From: Janthinobacterium rivuli
Lineage (GTDB): Bacteria; Pseudomonadota; Gammaproteobacteria; Burkholderiales; Burkholderiaceae_D
DNA length: 64,000 bases
Assembly: GCF_009208735.1 (NCBI RefSeq)
Contig: NZ_WFLJ01000022.1
Span: 56,807 to 120,806 of the forward strand
Direction: 5' to 3'
In this document: one piece after another, positions 52,220-61,266 of the stretch
Layout of the letters: the number at the start of each line of letters is the position of its first letter
How positions within the stretch are numbered: the first letter of the stretch is position 1
The notes under the pieces: model-generated
What the model was told of the DNA's origin: nothing
What the model saw: only the letters and a program-made list of their open reading frames with translations
The model's database searches: none
Translations under genes and position numbers: made by a program

Positions 52220-53298
52220 ACGGGCGGCAGGTGGGCAGAGATGGTCTGCCAATGTTCGCCCTCGTCGCTGGAATACCAGGCGCCGCCCGTCGTTGACGCC
52301 ATCAATAAACTGCGCCCATCGTCGGCCAGCGCCAGCCCGTGGCGATACACGAGGTCGTAGCAATGCCGCTGCGGCAATCCATCGCGCAACACCTCGAAGG
52401 TTTTCCCGCCATCGCGCGTGCGCGTCACGGCCAGCGCGCCATCCAAAGGAATGCGCAGCACGTCCGCCTGCGCCGGCACGAACCAGGCCGTGTCGCCATC
52501 GCGCGGATGCACGGCCACGGCAAAACCAAAATGCGACAGCGGCGCCGTCGTCACCTCCTCCCAGTGCCAGCCGGCATCGCGCGACCGCCAGATGCCGTTA
52601 TGGTGCTGGCACCACAGCGCGTCTGGCGCGCCGGCGCTGCGCACGATGCGGTGCGGGTCTTGCACGGCTTCGTTTTCATCGAGTTCGGGCGGCATGTAAT
52701 CGGCGCGCATGCCCGTCGCGCTCAAGGCCCAGCTGGCGCCGCCATCGACCGTTTGCCAGACGCCGCCGCAGGAGACGCCGACCAGCACCTTGGCGCTGTC
52801 GCGCGGGTCGACGCAAATGCTGTGAATGCCGGGCACGTCATAGCCGCCGCCAAACCACTGCGCCCGCTGCGGCGCGTTCCACAGGGATTCCACCAGTTGC
52901 CAGCTGTCGCCCCGGTCGCTTGAACGGAACAGGCCGCCAGGCAAGGTGCCCGCCCACAGCACGCCGGGCTGGTCCGCGCCGCCGGCCGCCAGCGACCAGA
53001 TCTGCCGCAAGGTCCAGTCCACGGTATCGCTGCTGCCTTCCGGTTTCGCGGGATAGGCGGGCACGGCGACTTCCTGCCACGCACTGGCGCCCGCGTCGAG
53101 ACGGTGCAGCTTGGCGCCGAAGTGGCCCAGGTTCAGGGCCGCGTACAGGGCGCCGTCGCGGCCGTCGTGCAACAGCATGGAGACGGGGTCGCCGGCAAAT
53201 TGCACCAGCGCCAGCTGCCAGGCGCCGGCCGCATCGACATCGAACTGGAACAAGCCCTTGCGGGTGCCGAGATACGCGCGCTGCGGGACTGCTGTCAT
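52192..53298 (-). CDS. BNR/VPS10-like beta-propeller protein
   Basis: The 368-residue protein has repeated BNR-type Asp boxes (SSDRGDSWQLV, TVDGGASWALS, SRDAGWHWEEV, TRDGGKTFEVL, SSDEGEHWQTI), predicting a beta-propeller. No signal peptide or sialidase catalytic arginine set is evident, so it is unlikely to be an exo-sialidase despite common annotation. It is 4 bp downstream of a MoaD-like gene and its AGGAGG ribosome site lies in that gene's end, so both are translated together. Function unknown. Confidence 0.8.
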   Translation of the reverse strand: MTAVPQRAYLGTRKGLFQFDVDAAGAWQLALVQFAGDPVSMLLHDGRDGALYAALNLGHFGAKLHRLDAGASAWQEVAVPAYPAKPEGSSDTVDWTLRQIWSLAAGGADQPGVLWAGTLPGGLFRSSDRGDSWQLVESLWNAPQRAQWFGGGYDVPGIHSICVDPRDSAKVLVGVSCGGVWQTVDGGASWALSATGMRADYMPPELDENEAVQDPHRIVRSAGAPDALWCQHHNGIWRSRDAGWHWEEVTTAPLSHFGFAVAVHPRDGDTAWFVPAQADVLRIPLDGALAVTRTRDGGKTFEVLRDGLPQRHCYDLVYRHGLALADDGRSLLMASTTGGAWYSSDEGEHWQTISAHLPPVYAVCFSTP

Positions 53299-53302
53299 GG
53301 CG

Positions 53303-53572
53303 TCAACCTCCTGAAAGTGCCTGCAAGATATACACCTGGCTGTCGGGCCGCAAGGCGTCGTCCAGCACGCGCCGCTCGCGGCAGCGTGCGCCGTCGATGA
53401 AGATCACCACGTTGGGACGCAAGGCACCCTGCTCGTCGAGCACATAGCCGCGCAGGCGCGGCTGCCGCGCGAACGCGGCATCGAGCGCGGCGCGCAGCCG
53501 TGGCGCGGCCACCTCGAGCGTGGGGACATCGAGGAAACGTGCCAGTTGCTGCGTAAAATGCAAGTGCGCCAT
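53303..53572 (-). CDS. MoaD/ThiS-like small beta-grasp protein
   Basis: The 89-residue protein has the beta-grasp pattern MAHLHFTQQLARFLDVPTLE, LRPNVVIFIDG and ends in the diglycine QALSGG needed for adenylation and thiocarboxylate formation. No other molybdopterin or thiamine gene is nearby, so a role in those pathways is doubtful. It is coupled to the BNR propeller gene. A sulfur-carrier or ubiquitin-like modifier function is inferred from the Gly-Gly end only. A MoeB-type E1 is encoded at 8362-9123. Confidence 0.8.
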   Translation of the reverse strand: MAHLHFTQQLARFLDVPTLEVAAPRLRAALDAAFARQPRLRGYVLDEQGALRPNVVIFIDGARCRERRVLDDALRPDSQVYILQALSGG

Positions 53573-53674
53573 GCTGCCTTCGACGTCATTGGCCAGCACT
53601 CATTCTAGTCCGCTTTGCCGACGATACAATGGCGCATGGCCTAAAATAGGGCCGAGCACACAAGGAGGCCAGGC

Positions 53675-53986
53675 ATGACGATTACCCCGGAAGAACTAGC
53701 GGTGCTGATGCAGGAAGTGGAAGTGGCCGATCCCATCGATTTTGCCGACCTGCCCTTCAACGAGCAGGAATTGCGCGGACTGATCGCCAACCACCTGTGC
53801 GAGATGGCCGACGCGATGGAAAGTTTCAGCCCGGAAGACCGCAACCTGGCCCTGCTGGCCGTGGCGGCCAAGCTGGTGCTGGAAAACCTCGTCTTGCACG
53901 TGCAGCTGCTGCGCCGCCATGGCTTGCCCGTCAGCGACAGCGTGGACGCGCTGCTGCAGCGCCTCAAGGGCGGCAAGCCGTCCTGA
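53675..53986 (+). CDS. Unknown 103-residue helical protein
   Basis: The family was not recognised. The protein is all-helical by pattern and acidic at the N-terminus (MTITPEELAVLMQEVEVADP), with LCEMADAMESFSPEDRNL and a C-terminal LVLENLVLHVQLLRRHG region. A GGAGG site precedes the ATG by 6 nt. It is convergent with the ferredoxin gene 1 bp away. No metal, signal or membrane motif is seen. Confidence 0.7.
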   Translation: MTITPEELAVLMQEVEVADPIDFADLPFNEQELRGLIANHLCEMADAMESFSPEDRNLALLAVAAKLVLENLVLHVQLLRRHGLPVSDSVDALLQRLKGGKPS

Positions 53987-53987
53987 G

Positions 53988-54278
53988 TTAATTGCCCGTG
54001 CGCACGGCGCGCGCCTGGATGGTGAGATCGCTGTCCGCCACGGCCACGCAGGGCAGGATGTAGCCGTCGAGCCGTTCATCGGGGCTGATGCCGGGCCAGT
54101 CCACCGTGTAACGGACTTTGCCCTCGGGCATATGACAGAGACACGTGCGGCACGTGCCGTTGCGGCAGGAACTGAGCAGGCGGATGCCGGCCAGCTCGGC
54201 GGCGGCCAGCACGGTGGTGCCGGCGGCGGCCGGGAATTGCCAGCCTTGCGGGACGATGGTGATGGTAAAGGAGCGCAT
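53988..54278 (-). CDS. [2Fe-2S] plant-type ferredoxin
   Basis: The 96-residue protein has the plant-type cluster motif SCRNGTCRTCLC (Cys-x4-Cys-x2-Cys) and a distant Cys in YILPCVAVADSD. The N-terminal strand region FTITIVPQGWQFPAAAG is typical. It is 15 bp after the Gfo/Idh gene on the same strand and is the last gene of the sugar operon. It may donate electrons to an oxygenase or reductase; the partner is unknown. Confidence 0.9.
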   Translation of the reverse strand: MRSFTITIVPQGWQFPAAAGTTVLAAAELAGIRLLSSCRNGTCRTCLCHMPEGKVRYTVDWPGISPDERLDGYILPCVAVADSDLTIQARAVRTGN

Positions 54279-54293
54279 GCCCCAGTGTAACAG

Positions 54294-55442
54294 TCAGCTT
54301 GCCAGGTTCGTCCAGCTGGCACCCGCCGCATGGCTGCGCAGCACGGCTTCGGCAAACGCCAGGCCGGCCACGCCATCGGTGACGGTGGGCAACCAGCGCG
54401 CCGCTTCCGGCACGGGCAAGCCCGATTGCAACGCGCGGATACGCAAGGCCGCATCCAGGTACAGCTGGGCGAACGCTTCCAGATAGCCTTCCGGATGGCC
54501 GGCCGGCACGCGCGTGGCGTGGCGCGCGGCGGCGCTGTCGACCCGGCCCGGGCGCAAGAGCTGGCGGTTGCCGCCCTGCGGCATGAACCATAATTCGTTC
54601 GGCTGTTCCTGATCAAAGTCCAGCTGCGCCTTGCTGCCGAACAGGCGCAATCGCACCGTGTTTTCGCAGCCCGTCGCCACCTGGCTGGCCCACAGGGTGC
54701 CTTTCGCGCCGTTGGCGTAGCGCAGCATCACCTGCACGTGGTCGTCCAGGGTGCGATGCGGTACAAAGGTCGACAGTTCCGCCAGCACCTGCTGCGGCGT
54801 CTGGCCGCTGACGAACTGCGCCAAATGATACGCGTGCAAGCCCACGTCGAGCAGGACACCACCGGGCCCCGCCTTGCGCGGGTCGTTGTGCCAGTTGCCC
54901 TCGTTCATGCCGCCGGCCGCGATGGCGTCGGCCAGCCAATCCTGCGAATACTCCACTTGCACGAGGCGCAGCTCGCCCAGCTCGCCCGCCTCGACCAAGG
55001 CTTTCGCGTGGCGCAGCAGCGGGTAGCCGCTGTAGGTATGCGTGAGCGCAAACAGCAGGTTTTTCCGCCCGGCCAGCGCCGCCAGCGCCTGTCCCTCCGC
55101 CAGCGAGATGGCCAGCGGCTTGTCGCAAATCACGTGGATCCCCGCTTCCAGGAACGCCATGGCGACGGGCGCGTGCAAGTGATTCGGCGTGACGATGGCC
55201 ACGGCCTCGATGCCGTCCGCGCGCGCGGCCTCCGCCTGGGCCATGGCGCGGTAATCGCTGTAGCAGCGCTCCGGCGCCAGGTGCAGCGCGGCGCCGCTGT
55301 CGCGCGCGCGCTGCGGGTCGGACGACAGGGCGCCCGCCACCAGCGCGTACTGGTCGTCGATGCGCGCCGCGATGCGGTGCACGGCGCCGATGAACGCGCC
55401 CTGCCCGCCCCCTACCATGCCCAAGCGTATCCGTCGCTGCAT
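54294..55442 (-). CDS. Gfo/Idh/MocA-family oxidoreductase
   Basis: Members oxidise sugars or inositols with NAD(P). The 382-residue protein has an N-terminal Rossmann fold (LGMVGGGQGAFIGAVH; IVTPNHLHAPVAMAFLEAGIHVICDKPLA, with the catalytic Lys of the EKP-like CDKP) and a C-terminal alpha/beta domain with GPGGVLLDVGLHAYHLAQF, where the Asp and His of the active site sit. The substrate is likely a sugar or cyclitol taken up by the adjacent ABC transporter. It follows the TIM-barrel isomerase by 9 bp. Confidence 0.92.
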   Translation of the reverse strand: MQRRIRLGMVGGGQGAFIGAVHRIAARIDDQYALVAGALSSDPQRARDSGAALHLAPERCYSDYRAMAQAEAARADGIEAVAIVTPNHLHAPVAMAFLEAGIHVICDKPLAISLAEGQALAALAGRKNLLFALTHTYSGYPLLRHAKALVEAGELGELRLVQVEYSQDWLADAIAAGGMNEGNWHNDPRKAGPGGVLLDVGLHAYHLAQFVSGQTPQQVLAELSTFVPHRTLDDHVQVMLRYANGAKGTLWASQVATGCENTVRLRLFGSKAQLDFDQEQPNELWFMPQGGNRQLLRPGRVDSAAARHATRVPAGHPEGYLEAFAQLYLDAALRIRALQSGLPVPEAARWLPTVTDGVAGLAFAEAVLRSHAAGASWTNLAS

Positions 55443-55451
55443 GTCGTCCCC

Positions 55452-56504
55452 CTATTTCAAGCCTAGCAAGTGATGAATTTGATCCTGGTCCACCGCGCTG
55501 CCCGCGAAATCGTCGAACGCGTGCTGCGCCACGTGGATGATGTGCTCGCGGATGAAGCGCGCCCCTTCGGCCGCCCCGTCCTCGGGATGCTTCAGACAGC
55601 ATTCCCATTCCAGCACGGCCCAGCCGGGGAAGTCATACTGCGCCATCTTGGAAAAGATGGCCTTGAAGTCGATCTGCCCGTCGCCCAGCGAGCGGAAGCG
55701 CCCGGCGCGGTCCTGCCAGTCGCCATAGCCGCCATACACGCCCTGGCGCCCATTGGGCCGGAATTCCGCGTCCTTGACGTGGAAGGCCTTGATGCGCGCA
55801 TGATAGATGTCGATGAAGGCAAGATAGTCGAGCTGCTGCAGCACGAAGTGGCTGGGGTCGTACAGAATCGAGGCGCGCGGGTGGTCGTCGACGGCGGCCA
55901 GGAAGCGCTCGAACGTCACGCCGTCGTGCAAGTCCTCGCCCGGGTGCAATTCATAGCAGACGTCCACGCCGGCCGCGTCGAACGCGTCGAGGATGGGCAG
56001 CCAGCGCCGGGCCAATTCCGCGAACGCCGTTTCCACCAGGCCGGCGGGGCGCTGCGGCCACGGGTACAGATAGGGCCACGCCAGCGCGCCGGAAAACGTC
56101 ACGTGCGCCTGCAATCCCAGGCGCTGCGAAGCGATGGCCGCCCACAGCAATTGCTGCGTGGCCCAGGCCGTGCGGGCGGCGGGATCGCCGCGCACCTGCT
56201 CGGGCGCGAAGCCGTCGAACATCGCATCGTAGGCGGGATGCACGGCGATCAGTTGGCCCTGCAAATGCGTCGACAATTCCGTCACCTGCAAGCCGTGGCG
56301 CGCCAGCAGGGCTTTCACGTCGTCGCAATACTGCTGGCTGGCAGCCGCCTGCTCCAGATCGAACAGCCGCGGCGCCGTCGGCAGCTGCAAGCCCTTGTAC
56401 CCTAGGCCGGCCGCCCATTGCGCCAGGTGCTCGAGCGAGTCGAACGGCGGCTCGTCGCCGAGAAACTGGGCCAGGAAAATGGCCGGGCCCTGGATGGTTT
56501 TCAT
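55452..56504 (-). CDS. Sugar phosphate isomerase/epimerase (AP-endonuclease-2-like TIM barrel)
   Basis: The 350-residue protein has the xylose-isomerase-like TIM barrel: LAQFLGDEPPFDSLEHLAQWA, CYELHPGEDLHDG, YDPSHFVLQQLDY and KAFHVKDAEF hold the metal ligands (Glu, Asp, His, His). Relatives are inosose dehydratases, hydroxypyruvate isomerases and sugar epimerases. No signal peptide is present. Its neighbours suggest a role in the breakdown of an inositol- or sugar-like compound, which remains inference. Confidence 0.88.
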   Translation of the reverse strand: MKTIQGPAIFLAQFLGDEPPFDSLEHLAQWAAGLGYKGLQLPTAPRLFDLEQAAASQQYCDDVKALLARHGLQVTELSTHLQGQLIAVHPAYDAMFDGFAPEQVRGDPAARTAWATQQLLWAAIASQRLGLQAHVTFSGALAWPYLYPWPQRPAGLVETAFAELARRWLPILDAFDAAGVDVCYELHPGEDLHDGVTFERFLAAVDDHPRASILYDPSHFVLQQLDYLAFIDIYHARIKAFHVKDAEFRPNGRQGVYGGYGDWQDRAGRFRSLGDGQIDFKAIFSKMAQYDFPGWAVLEWECCLKHPEDGAAEGARFIREHIIHVAQHAFDDFAGSAVDQDQIHHLLGLK

Positions 56505-56535
56505 ATCAATGTCCTGTTAACCCAAACCGAAATCC

Positions 56536-56577
56536 GGGGTCAGACCTTAAGGTCTGACCCCAGCCCTAGTCTTAGGG
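56536..56577. repeat. Perfect 26-bp palindrome with a second small dyad
   Basis: The arms GGGGTCAGACCTT and AAGGTCTGACCCC (56536-56561) meet without a spacer. Directly after it, CCCTA-GTCT-TAGGG (56564-56577) forms a second small hairpin. Together they fill the gap between the binding-protein gene and the isomerase gene. It may be a mobile intergenic repeat or a transcript-processing element. Confidence 0.75.
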
Positions 56578-56582
56578 TGTCG

Positions 56583-57551
56583 TTAAAAAGGCGAGTTCGG
56601 AAAGTAGAATTGCTTGGCGTTCTCGCGCGTGATCAGCACCGAGGGGATGATGGTGTTGGCCGGCAATTTATCACCTTTCAGGCGCGCTTCCGTCGTCAGC
56701 TTGATGGCGTCGTACATGAACTTGGGCGAGTAGGACACGTCGGCCACGATCAGCGGGTCGGAACCGTCCATGATCTTCTTCACGGCGCCCTTCGCGCCCG
56801 CGCCGCCGAACACTTGCTTGATATCCGTGCGCTTCGCTTGCGCGATGGCCTTTTGCACGCCGATGGCCATGTCGTCATCGGCGGCCCAGACGGCGTCGAT
56901 ATGCTTGAAGCGCGTCAGGTAATCCTGCATGACCTTGAAGGCGTCGTCGCGGTTCCAGTTGCCATACTTGGCGTCGAGCACCTTGATCTCGGGATGGCCC
57001 TTCATCACGGCGGAAAACGCGTCGTAGCGCTCGTTGTCCAAGGTGGTCGGCATGCCGCGCAGCACGACGATATTGCCCTTGCCATTCAGGCTTTTCGCCA
57101 GGTACTCGGCCGGCAGCTTGCCGAAGGCCGTGTTGTCGCCCGCGATGTAAGCATCCTGCGACTGCGTGTTCGTCAAGCCGCGGTCCACCACCGTCACATA
57201 CACGCCCTTGTTTTTCACTTGCGCCACGGGCTGCGTCAGCGAGGCCGACTCGATGGGGAAGATCACCAGGGTGTTGATCTTGTTCACCGTCAACATGTCC
57301 TGCAACTGGTTGGCCTGCTCGGGCGCCGTGGCGGCCGTCTTGACGATGATTTTCAGCCCCGGATGGGCCTTTTCCAGCTCCGCCTTGGCCTGGTTCGCCC
57401 ACCACACGATGCCCGAGGTAAAACTGTGCGTGGCCGTGGGAATCGCCACGCCCACCACCAATTTCTCTGCCGCCTGCGCCGGCCCCATCGGCAGCGCCCA
57501 CGCCTGCATCACCAGCACTGCCATCCCTGCTACCCGTATAAAGCTCTTCAT
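56583..57551 (-). CDS. Sugar ABC transporter periplasmic binding protein
   Basis: The 322-residue protein has a signal peptide ending near AQA-AEK and the RbsB/XylF-type fold (VVGVAIPTATHSFTSGIVWWA; NTLVIFPIESASLTQPV; DAVWAADDDMAIGVQKAI). It belongs to the CUT2 class that pairs with the ATPase and permease just upstream. The ligand is probably a monosaccharide or cyclitol. A 26-bp palindrome separates it from the following catabolic genes. Confidence 0.94.
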   Translation of the reverse strand: MKSFIRVAGMAVLVMQAWALPMGPAQAAEKLVVGVAIPTATHSFTSGIVWWANQAKAELEKAHPGLKIIVKTAATAPEQANQLQDMLTVNKINTLVIFPIESASLTQPVAQVKNKGVYVTVVDRGLTNTQSQDAYIAGDNTAFGKLPAEYLAKSLNGKGNIVVLRGMPTTLDNERYDAFSAVMKGHPEIKVLDAKYGNWNRDDAFKVMQDYLTRFKHIDAVWAADDDMAIGVQKAIAQAKRTDIKQVFGGAGAKGAVKKIMDGSDPLIVADVSYSPKFMYDAIKLTTEARLKGDKLPANTIIPSVLITRENAKQFYFPNSPF

Positions 57552-57612
57552 GCTGCTCTCCTCCAAGGTTGTGGGCGCCCGGTGGCCGCCCTTTCAGAAC
57601 GCCGCTCTTGTT

Positions 57613-58620
57613 TTATTTGCGGCCTCGCTGCAGGAAGGCGACGGCGATGATCACCACGCCTTGCACTGCGGCATTCAGGTAGACACTGATGATGCTGGTC
57701 AAATTCAGGATGTTGCTGATCACAGACAGCAAGATCGCGCCGATCACGGTGCCGACGATGCGCCCCTCGCCGCCCTTGAGGGCCGTGCCGCCGACGACGA
57801 CGGCGGCGATCGCTTCGAGTTCCCACAGCAAGCCCGTCGTCGGCGTGGCCGAGCCCAGGCGCGGCACGTACAGCACCGTGGCGATGCCCACGCAGACGCC
57901 CAGCAGCATGTAGGTAGCAATCTTGACCTTGTCGACATTGATGGCCGCATAGCGCGCCACTTGCTCGTTGGAACCAATCGCCTGCACATGGCGGCCGAAG
58001 GTCGTGCGGTTGAGAATGATGGCGCCGGCCGCCGCAACGAACAAAAAGATCCAGATCGGAATCGGCGCGCCCAGCACGCTCGTGTAGTAGACGGGGCTGT
58101 ACAGCTCGGACAGGGTGGCGTCCAGGGTCAGGGCGCCGCCGTCGGCCAGGTAAGTGAGCACGGCGCGGAAGATGCCAAGCGTGCCCAGCGTCACGATGAA
58201 CGGTTCGATATTGCCCTTGCTGATGAGCAAGCCATGCATCAGGCCGAATCCCGCGCCCAGGATCAAGGCCATGGCGATGCCCAGCACCAGCGTGGTGATC
58301 GGCGCCAGGTCGCCGCCCGCCCCTTGCGCCAGCGCATTCATGAAATAGATCATGCAGCCGGCGATCAGGGCCGCCATCGAGCCGACCGACAGATCGATGC
58401 CGCCCGAGATAATCACGAAGGTCATGCCCACGGCGATGATGCCGATGAAGGCCGTGCGCGTGAGCACGTTCATCAGGTTGTCCAGGGTGGCGAAGTCGCC
58501 ATTGAGCAAGGTGCCCGCGATGCACAGGGCCAGCAGGCCCAGCACGGGGCCAAATCCCTTGATGCGCGCGCCGAATTGGGCCAGGGGGGATACGCTCGTA
58601 TCAGTGCGTGCCGGTTGCAT
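57613..58620 (-). CDS. CUT2-type sugar ABC transporter permease
   Basis: The 335-residue permease has about ten hydrophobic segments and the CUT2 signatures [31 protein letters not shown] and [17 protein letters not shown] cluster of transmembrane segments begins at about residue 25. ATG 58620 lies inside the 3' end of the ATPase gene (20-bp overlap), indicating coupled translation. No second permease gene is present, so the pore is likely a homodimer. Confidence 0.95.
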   Translation of the reverse strand: MQPARTDTSVSPLAQFGARIKGFGPVLGLLALCIAGTLLNGDFATLDNLMNVLTRTAFIGIIAVGMTFVIISGGIDLSVGSMAALIAGCMIYFMNALAQGAGGDLAPITTLVLGIAMALILGAGFGLMHGLLISKGNIEPFIVTLGTLGIFRAVLTYLADGGALTLDATLSELYSPVYYTSVLGAPIPIWIFLFVAAAGAIILNRTTFGRHVQAIGSNEQVARYAAINVDKVKIATYMLLGVCVGIATVLYVPRLGSATPTTGLLWELEAIAAVVVGGTALKGGEGRIVGTVIGAILLSVISNILNLTSIISVYLNAAVQGVVIIAVAFLQRGRK

Positions 58621-60088
58621 GGGCAATCAACTCCTCTTCAGTCAGGTGGTCAGCAGACAGGGTGGCTTGCAAGGTGCCGGCGCGCATCACGGCGACCCGG
58701 TGGCACAGGCCGATCAATTCGATCAGTTCGGACGAGATCACGATCACGGCGCGCCCTTCGGCGGCCAGGCGGTGGATCAAGAAGTAAATGTCGCGCTTGG
58801 CGCCCACGTCCACGCCGCGGCTCGGTTCATCGAGCACGACGACGCGCGGGTCCGAATGCAGGTATTTCGCCAGCGCCAGCTTTTGCTGGTTGCCGCCCGA
58901 CAGCATGCGCACGCGGCTGTCCAGGTCGCCCGTGCGGATATTGAAGTCCAGCGCGGCCTTGGCCAGCGCCGCTTTCTCGCCGGCCACATCGAGCCACGGC
59001 CGCGCATAGCGCTCCATCGTCATCATGGTGAGGTTTTCCCGTAAACCCAGGTTCACATGCAAGCCTTTTCCCTTGCGGTCTTCGCTCAGATACGTCATGC
59101 CGTGCTGCATGGCCTGCTTGGGCGTGCGGATATCCACGGGCTGGCCGTTGAGCTCGATCTTGCCCGCGCTGCGCGGACGCAAACCCAGCAGCGCCTCGAA
59201 CGATTCCGTGCGCCCCGCGCCCACCAGGCCCGCAAAACCCAGCACTTCGCCGGCGCGCACCTCGAACGACAAGTCCTTCGACCAGCCGGGCACGCACAAG
59301 CCGTTGACCTTCAGCAGCACGGGGGCATCCTTGGCCAGCGCCGCTTTCGCCGGGAACATGTCGGACAATTCGCGCCCCACCATCAGGTTCGCCATCTGCT
59401 GGCGCGTGAGGCTGGCCGTCGGTTCGCGCGTGACGAAACGCCCGTCGCGCATGACGATGACTTCATCCGTGTTGCGCTCCACTTCATCGAGCTTGTGCGA
59501 GATATACAAGATCGTCACGCCATCGCTTTTGAGCTGCGCCATGACGGCGAACAGGCGCTGGGTTTCCGACGACGTCAGGGTGGCGGTCGGCTCATCCATG
59601 ATCAGGAAGCGGGCGCGGCGCGACAGGGCCTTGGCGATTTCCACAAGTTGTTTTTCAGCCACGATCAGGTCGCGGATTTTGCTGTCGGGCGACACGTCCA
59701 GCCCCACCTGTTTCAGGTAGCGCGACGCTTCCTCGCGCATGGCGGCCTCGTCGAGCAGCCAGCCGCGCGTCTTTTCGTGGCCGAGGAACATGTTTTGCGC
59801 CACCGTCAGGTGCTCGGCCAGGTTGAATTCCTGGTGGATCAGCACGATGCCGGCGCTCTCGGCCGCGCGCGAGCTGGCGAAACGCCGGGGCTGGCCATCG
59901 ATCAGCAGCTGGCCTTCGCTCACGCTCTCGTAGCCGGCGAGGATTTTCATCAGGGTCGACTTGCCGGCGCCATTTTCGCCCAGCAAGCCATACACGCGCC
60001 CGGGCGACAGGGTAAAGCTGACGCCATGCAAGACGCGCACGGGGCCGAAATCCTTGCAGACCCCCTCGAAACCGACGGCAACGCTCAC
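58601..60088 (-). CDS. CUT2-type sugar ABC transporter ATPase, GTG start
   Basis: The 495-residue ATPase has two nucleotide-binding domains. The first has Walker [10 protein letters not shown] (37-45), a divergent signature and Walker [12 protein letters not shown]. The second has the degenerate Walker [10 protein letters not shown] and the signature LSGGNQQK followed by [12 protein letters not shown]. This pattern is typical of RbsA/MglA/XylG. The GTG start overlaps the LacI stop by one base (TAGTG). It is the first structural gene after the regulator. Confidence 0.95.
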   Translation of the reverse strand: MSVAVGFEGVCKDFGPVRVLHGVSFTLSPGRVYGLLGENGAGKSTLMKILAGYESVSEGQLLIDGQPRRFASSRAAESAGIVLIHQEFNLAEHLTVAQNMFLGHEKTRGWLLDEAAMREEASRYLKQVGLDVSPDSKIRDLIVAEKQLVEIAKALSRRARFLIMDEPTATLTSSETQRLFAVMAQLKSDGVTILYISHKLDEVERNTDEVIVMRDGRFVTREPTASLTRQQMANLMVGRELSDMFPAKAALAKDAPVLLKVNGLCVPGWSKDLSFEVRAGEVLGFAGLVGAGRTESFEALLGLRPRSAGKIELNGQPVDIRTPKQAMQHGMTYLSEDRKGKGLHVNLGLRENLTMMTMERYARPWLDVAGEKAALAKAALDFNIRTGDLDSRVRMLSGGNQQKLALAKYLHSDPRVVVLDEPSRGVDVGAKRDIYFLIHRLAAEGRAVIVISSELIELIGLCHRVAVMRAGTLQATLSADHLTEEELIAHATGTH

Positions 60089-61113
60089 TATGCACTCCCT
60101 CGCAAAATCAAATGATGGTCGAGCAGCACGCCCGGTACTTGTGCCGCCGGGTCCGCCAAGCGCTGCAGCAACAATCGCGCCGCCGTCTCGCCCAGTTCGC
60201 GCATCGGTTGCGCGATGGTGGTGAGACCGGGGTCGATCTGCGCGGCGATGGCGATATCGTCGAAGCCGATCACGGCCACGTCTTCCGGCACGCGTTTCTT
60301 CAGCTGGCGCAGCGCGCTCAGCACGCCGATGGCCAGGGTGTCGGAGACGGCAAAGATGGCCGTCGGCGCATCCGGTCCCGCCATCATCTGCAGGGTGGCG
60401 GCCGTGCCCGCTTCATAGTCGAGGCTTTGCACCGTGTGCACCCACTGCGGCTGCACGGGCAGGCCGGCGGCGGCCAAAGTGTCCAGATAGCCTTGCTGGC
60501 GTTGCCGCGCGTACAGATAACGCTCGTCCGAATTGATCAGGCCGATACGCGTATGACCGCGCGCCAGCAGATGCGCGACGGCGTCGGAGGCGGCGCGGTG
60601 GTTGTCGATGCCGACATAGGGCACGGCCACGCCGGGGTCGAATTCGCAGCACGCCACCCACGGCAGGCTGACGGATTCATGCGACAGCGCATGCTGCACC
60701 GTGTCCGGATCGAGGCAGATGGCGCCGTCGGCGCGGTGCATGCGCAGCAAGTCGAAGTAGGAACGCTCGCGGCCCGCGTCGGCGCCCGTGTCGCACAGCA
60801 GCACGAAGTAGCCATGCTCGCGCGCCACCGTGTCGATGCCGCGCACGATCTGCGCATAGAAGGGGTTGCCCACGTCGGGCACCATGGTCAAGAGCATGCG
60901 GCTCTCGGCCGTGCGCAGGCTGCGCGCCAGGTGGTTCATGCGGTAGCCGAGCGCCGCCACGGACGCGAGCACCTTGTCGCGCGTGGGCGCGCGCACCCCG
61001 GCCTGCTCATTCATCACGCGCGAGACGGTGGCCACCGACACCCCCGCATGCGCGGCGACGGCGCTGATGGAGACGGTTTCTGTCGGCAAGGAAGATGGAA
61101 CGGCTGGCGGCAT
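60088..61113 (-). CDS. LacI-family regulator of the sugar operon
   Basis: The 341-residue protein has the LacI helix-turn-helix (SISAVAAHAGVSVATVSRVMN), hinge (NHLARSLRTAES) and periplasmic-binding-protein-like effector domain (MLLTMVPDVGNPFYAQIVRG; AIFAVSDTLAIGVLSALRQL). It is transcribed first, and its stop overlaps the ATPase start. A perfect 20-bp operator lies 14 bp before its ATG, so self-control with the operon is likely. ATG 61113 is preferred because the sequence before it overlaps the operator. Confidence 0.95.
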   Translation of the reverse strand: MPPAVPSSLPTETVSISAVAAHAGVSVATVSRVMNEQAGVRAPTRDKVLASVAALGYRMNHLARSLRTAESRMLLTMVPDVGNPFYAQIVRGIDTVAREHGYFVLLCDTGADAGRERSYFDLLRMHRADGAICLDPDTVQHALSHESVSLPWVACCEFDPGVAVPYVGIDNHRAASDAVAHLLARGHTRIGLINSDERYLYARQRQQGYLDTLAAAGLPVQPQWVHTVQSLDYEAGTAATLQMMAGPDAPTAIFAVSDTLAIGVLSALRQLKKRVPEDVAVIGFDDIAIAAQIDPGLTTIAQPMRELGETAARLLLQRLADPAAQVPGVLLDHHLILRGSA

Positions 61114-61127
61114 GGTGCTTTTGAACA

Positions 61128-61147
61128 AAATGTAATCGATTACATTT
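61128..61147. promoter_or_regulatory. Perfect 20-bp LacI-family operator
   Basis: AAATGTAATCGATTACATTT is a perfect palindrome with the central CG step typical of LacI/PurR-family sites. It lies just upstream of the LacI gene that heads the sugar operon, so it should control regulator and transporter together. Confidence 0.85.
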
Positions 61148-61266
61148 ATAGGCCAGTCATGCGTGCGATGCAAACATTATCGATGCTGCGATGCGCAAAA
61201 ATGAGGCAAAAACGGTGCCGCAGCGACCGTCAAAAACAGGCGGTTCCAGGCGGGGAGCACAGGTGT

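Noticed and set aside
52192..53298. Exo-alpha-sialidase activity for the BNR-repeat protein
   Set aside because: Asp boxes occur in many propellers; no signal peptide or sialidase catalytic residues could be recognised.
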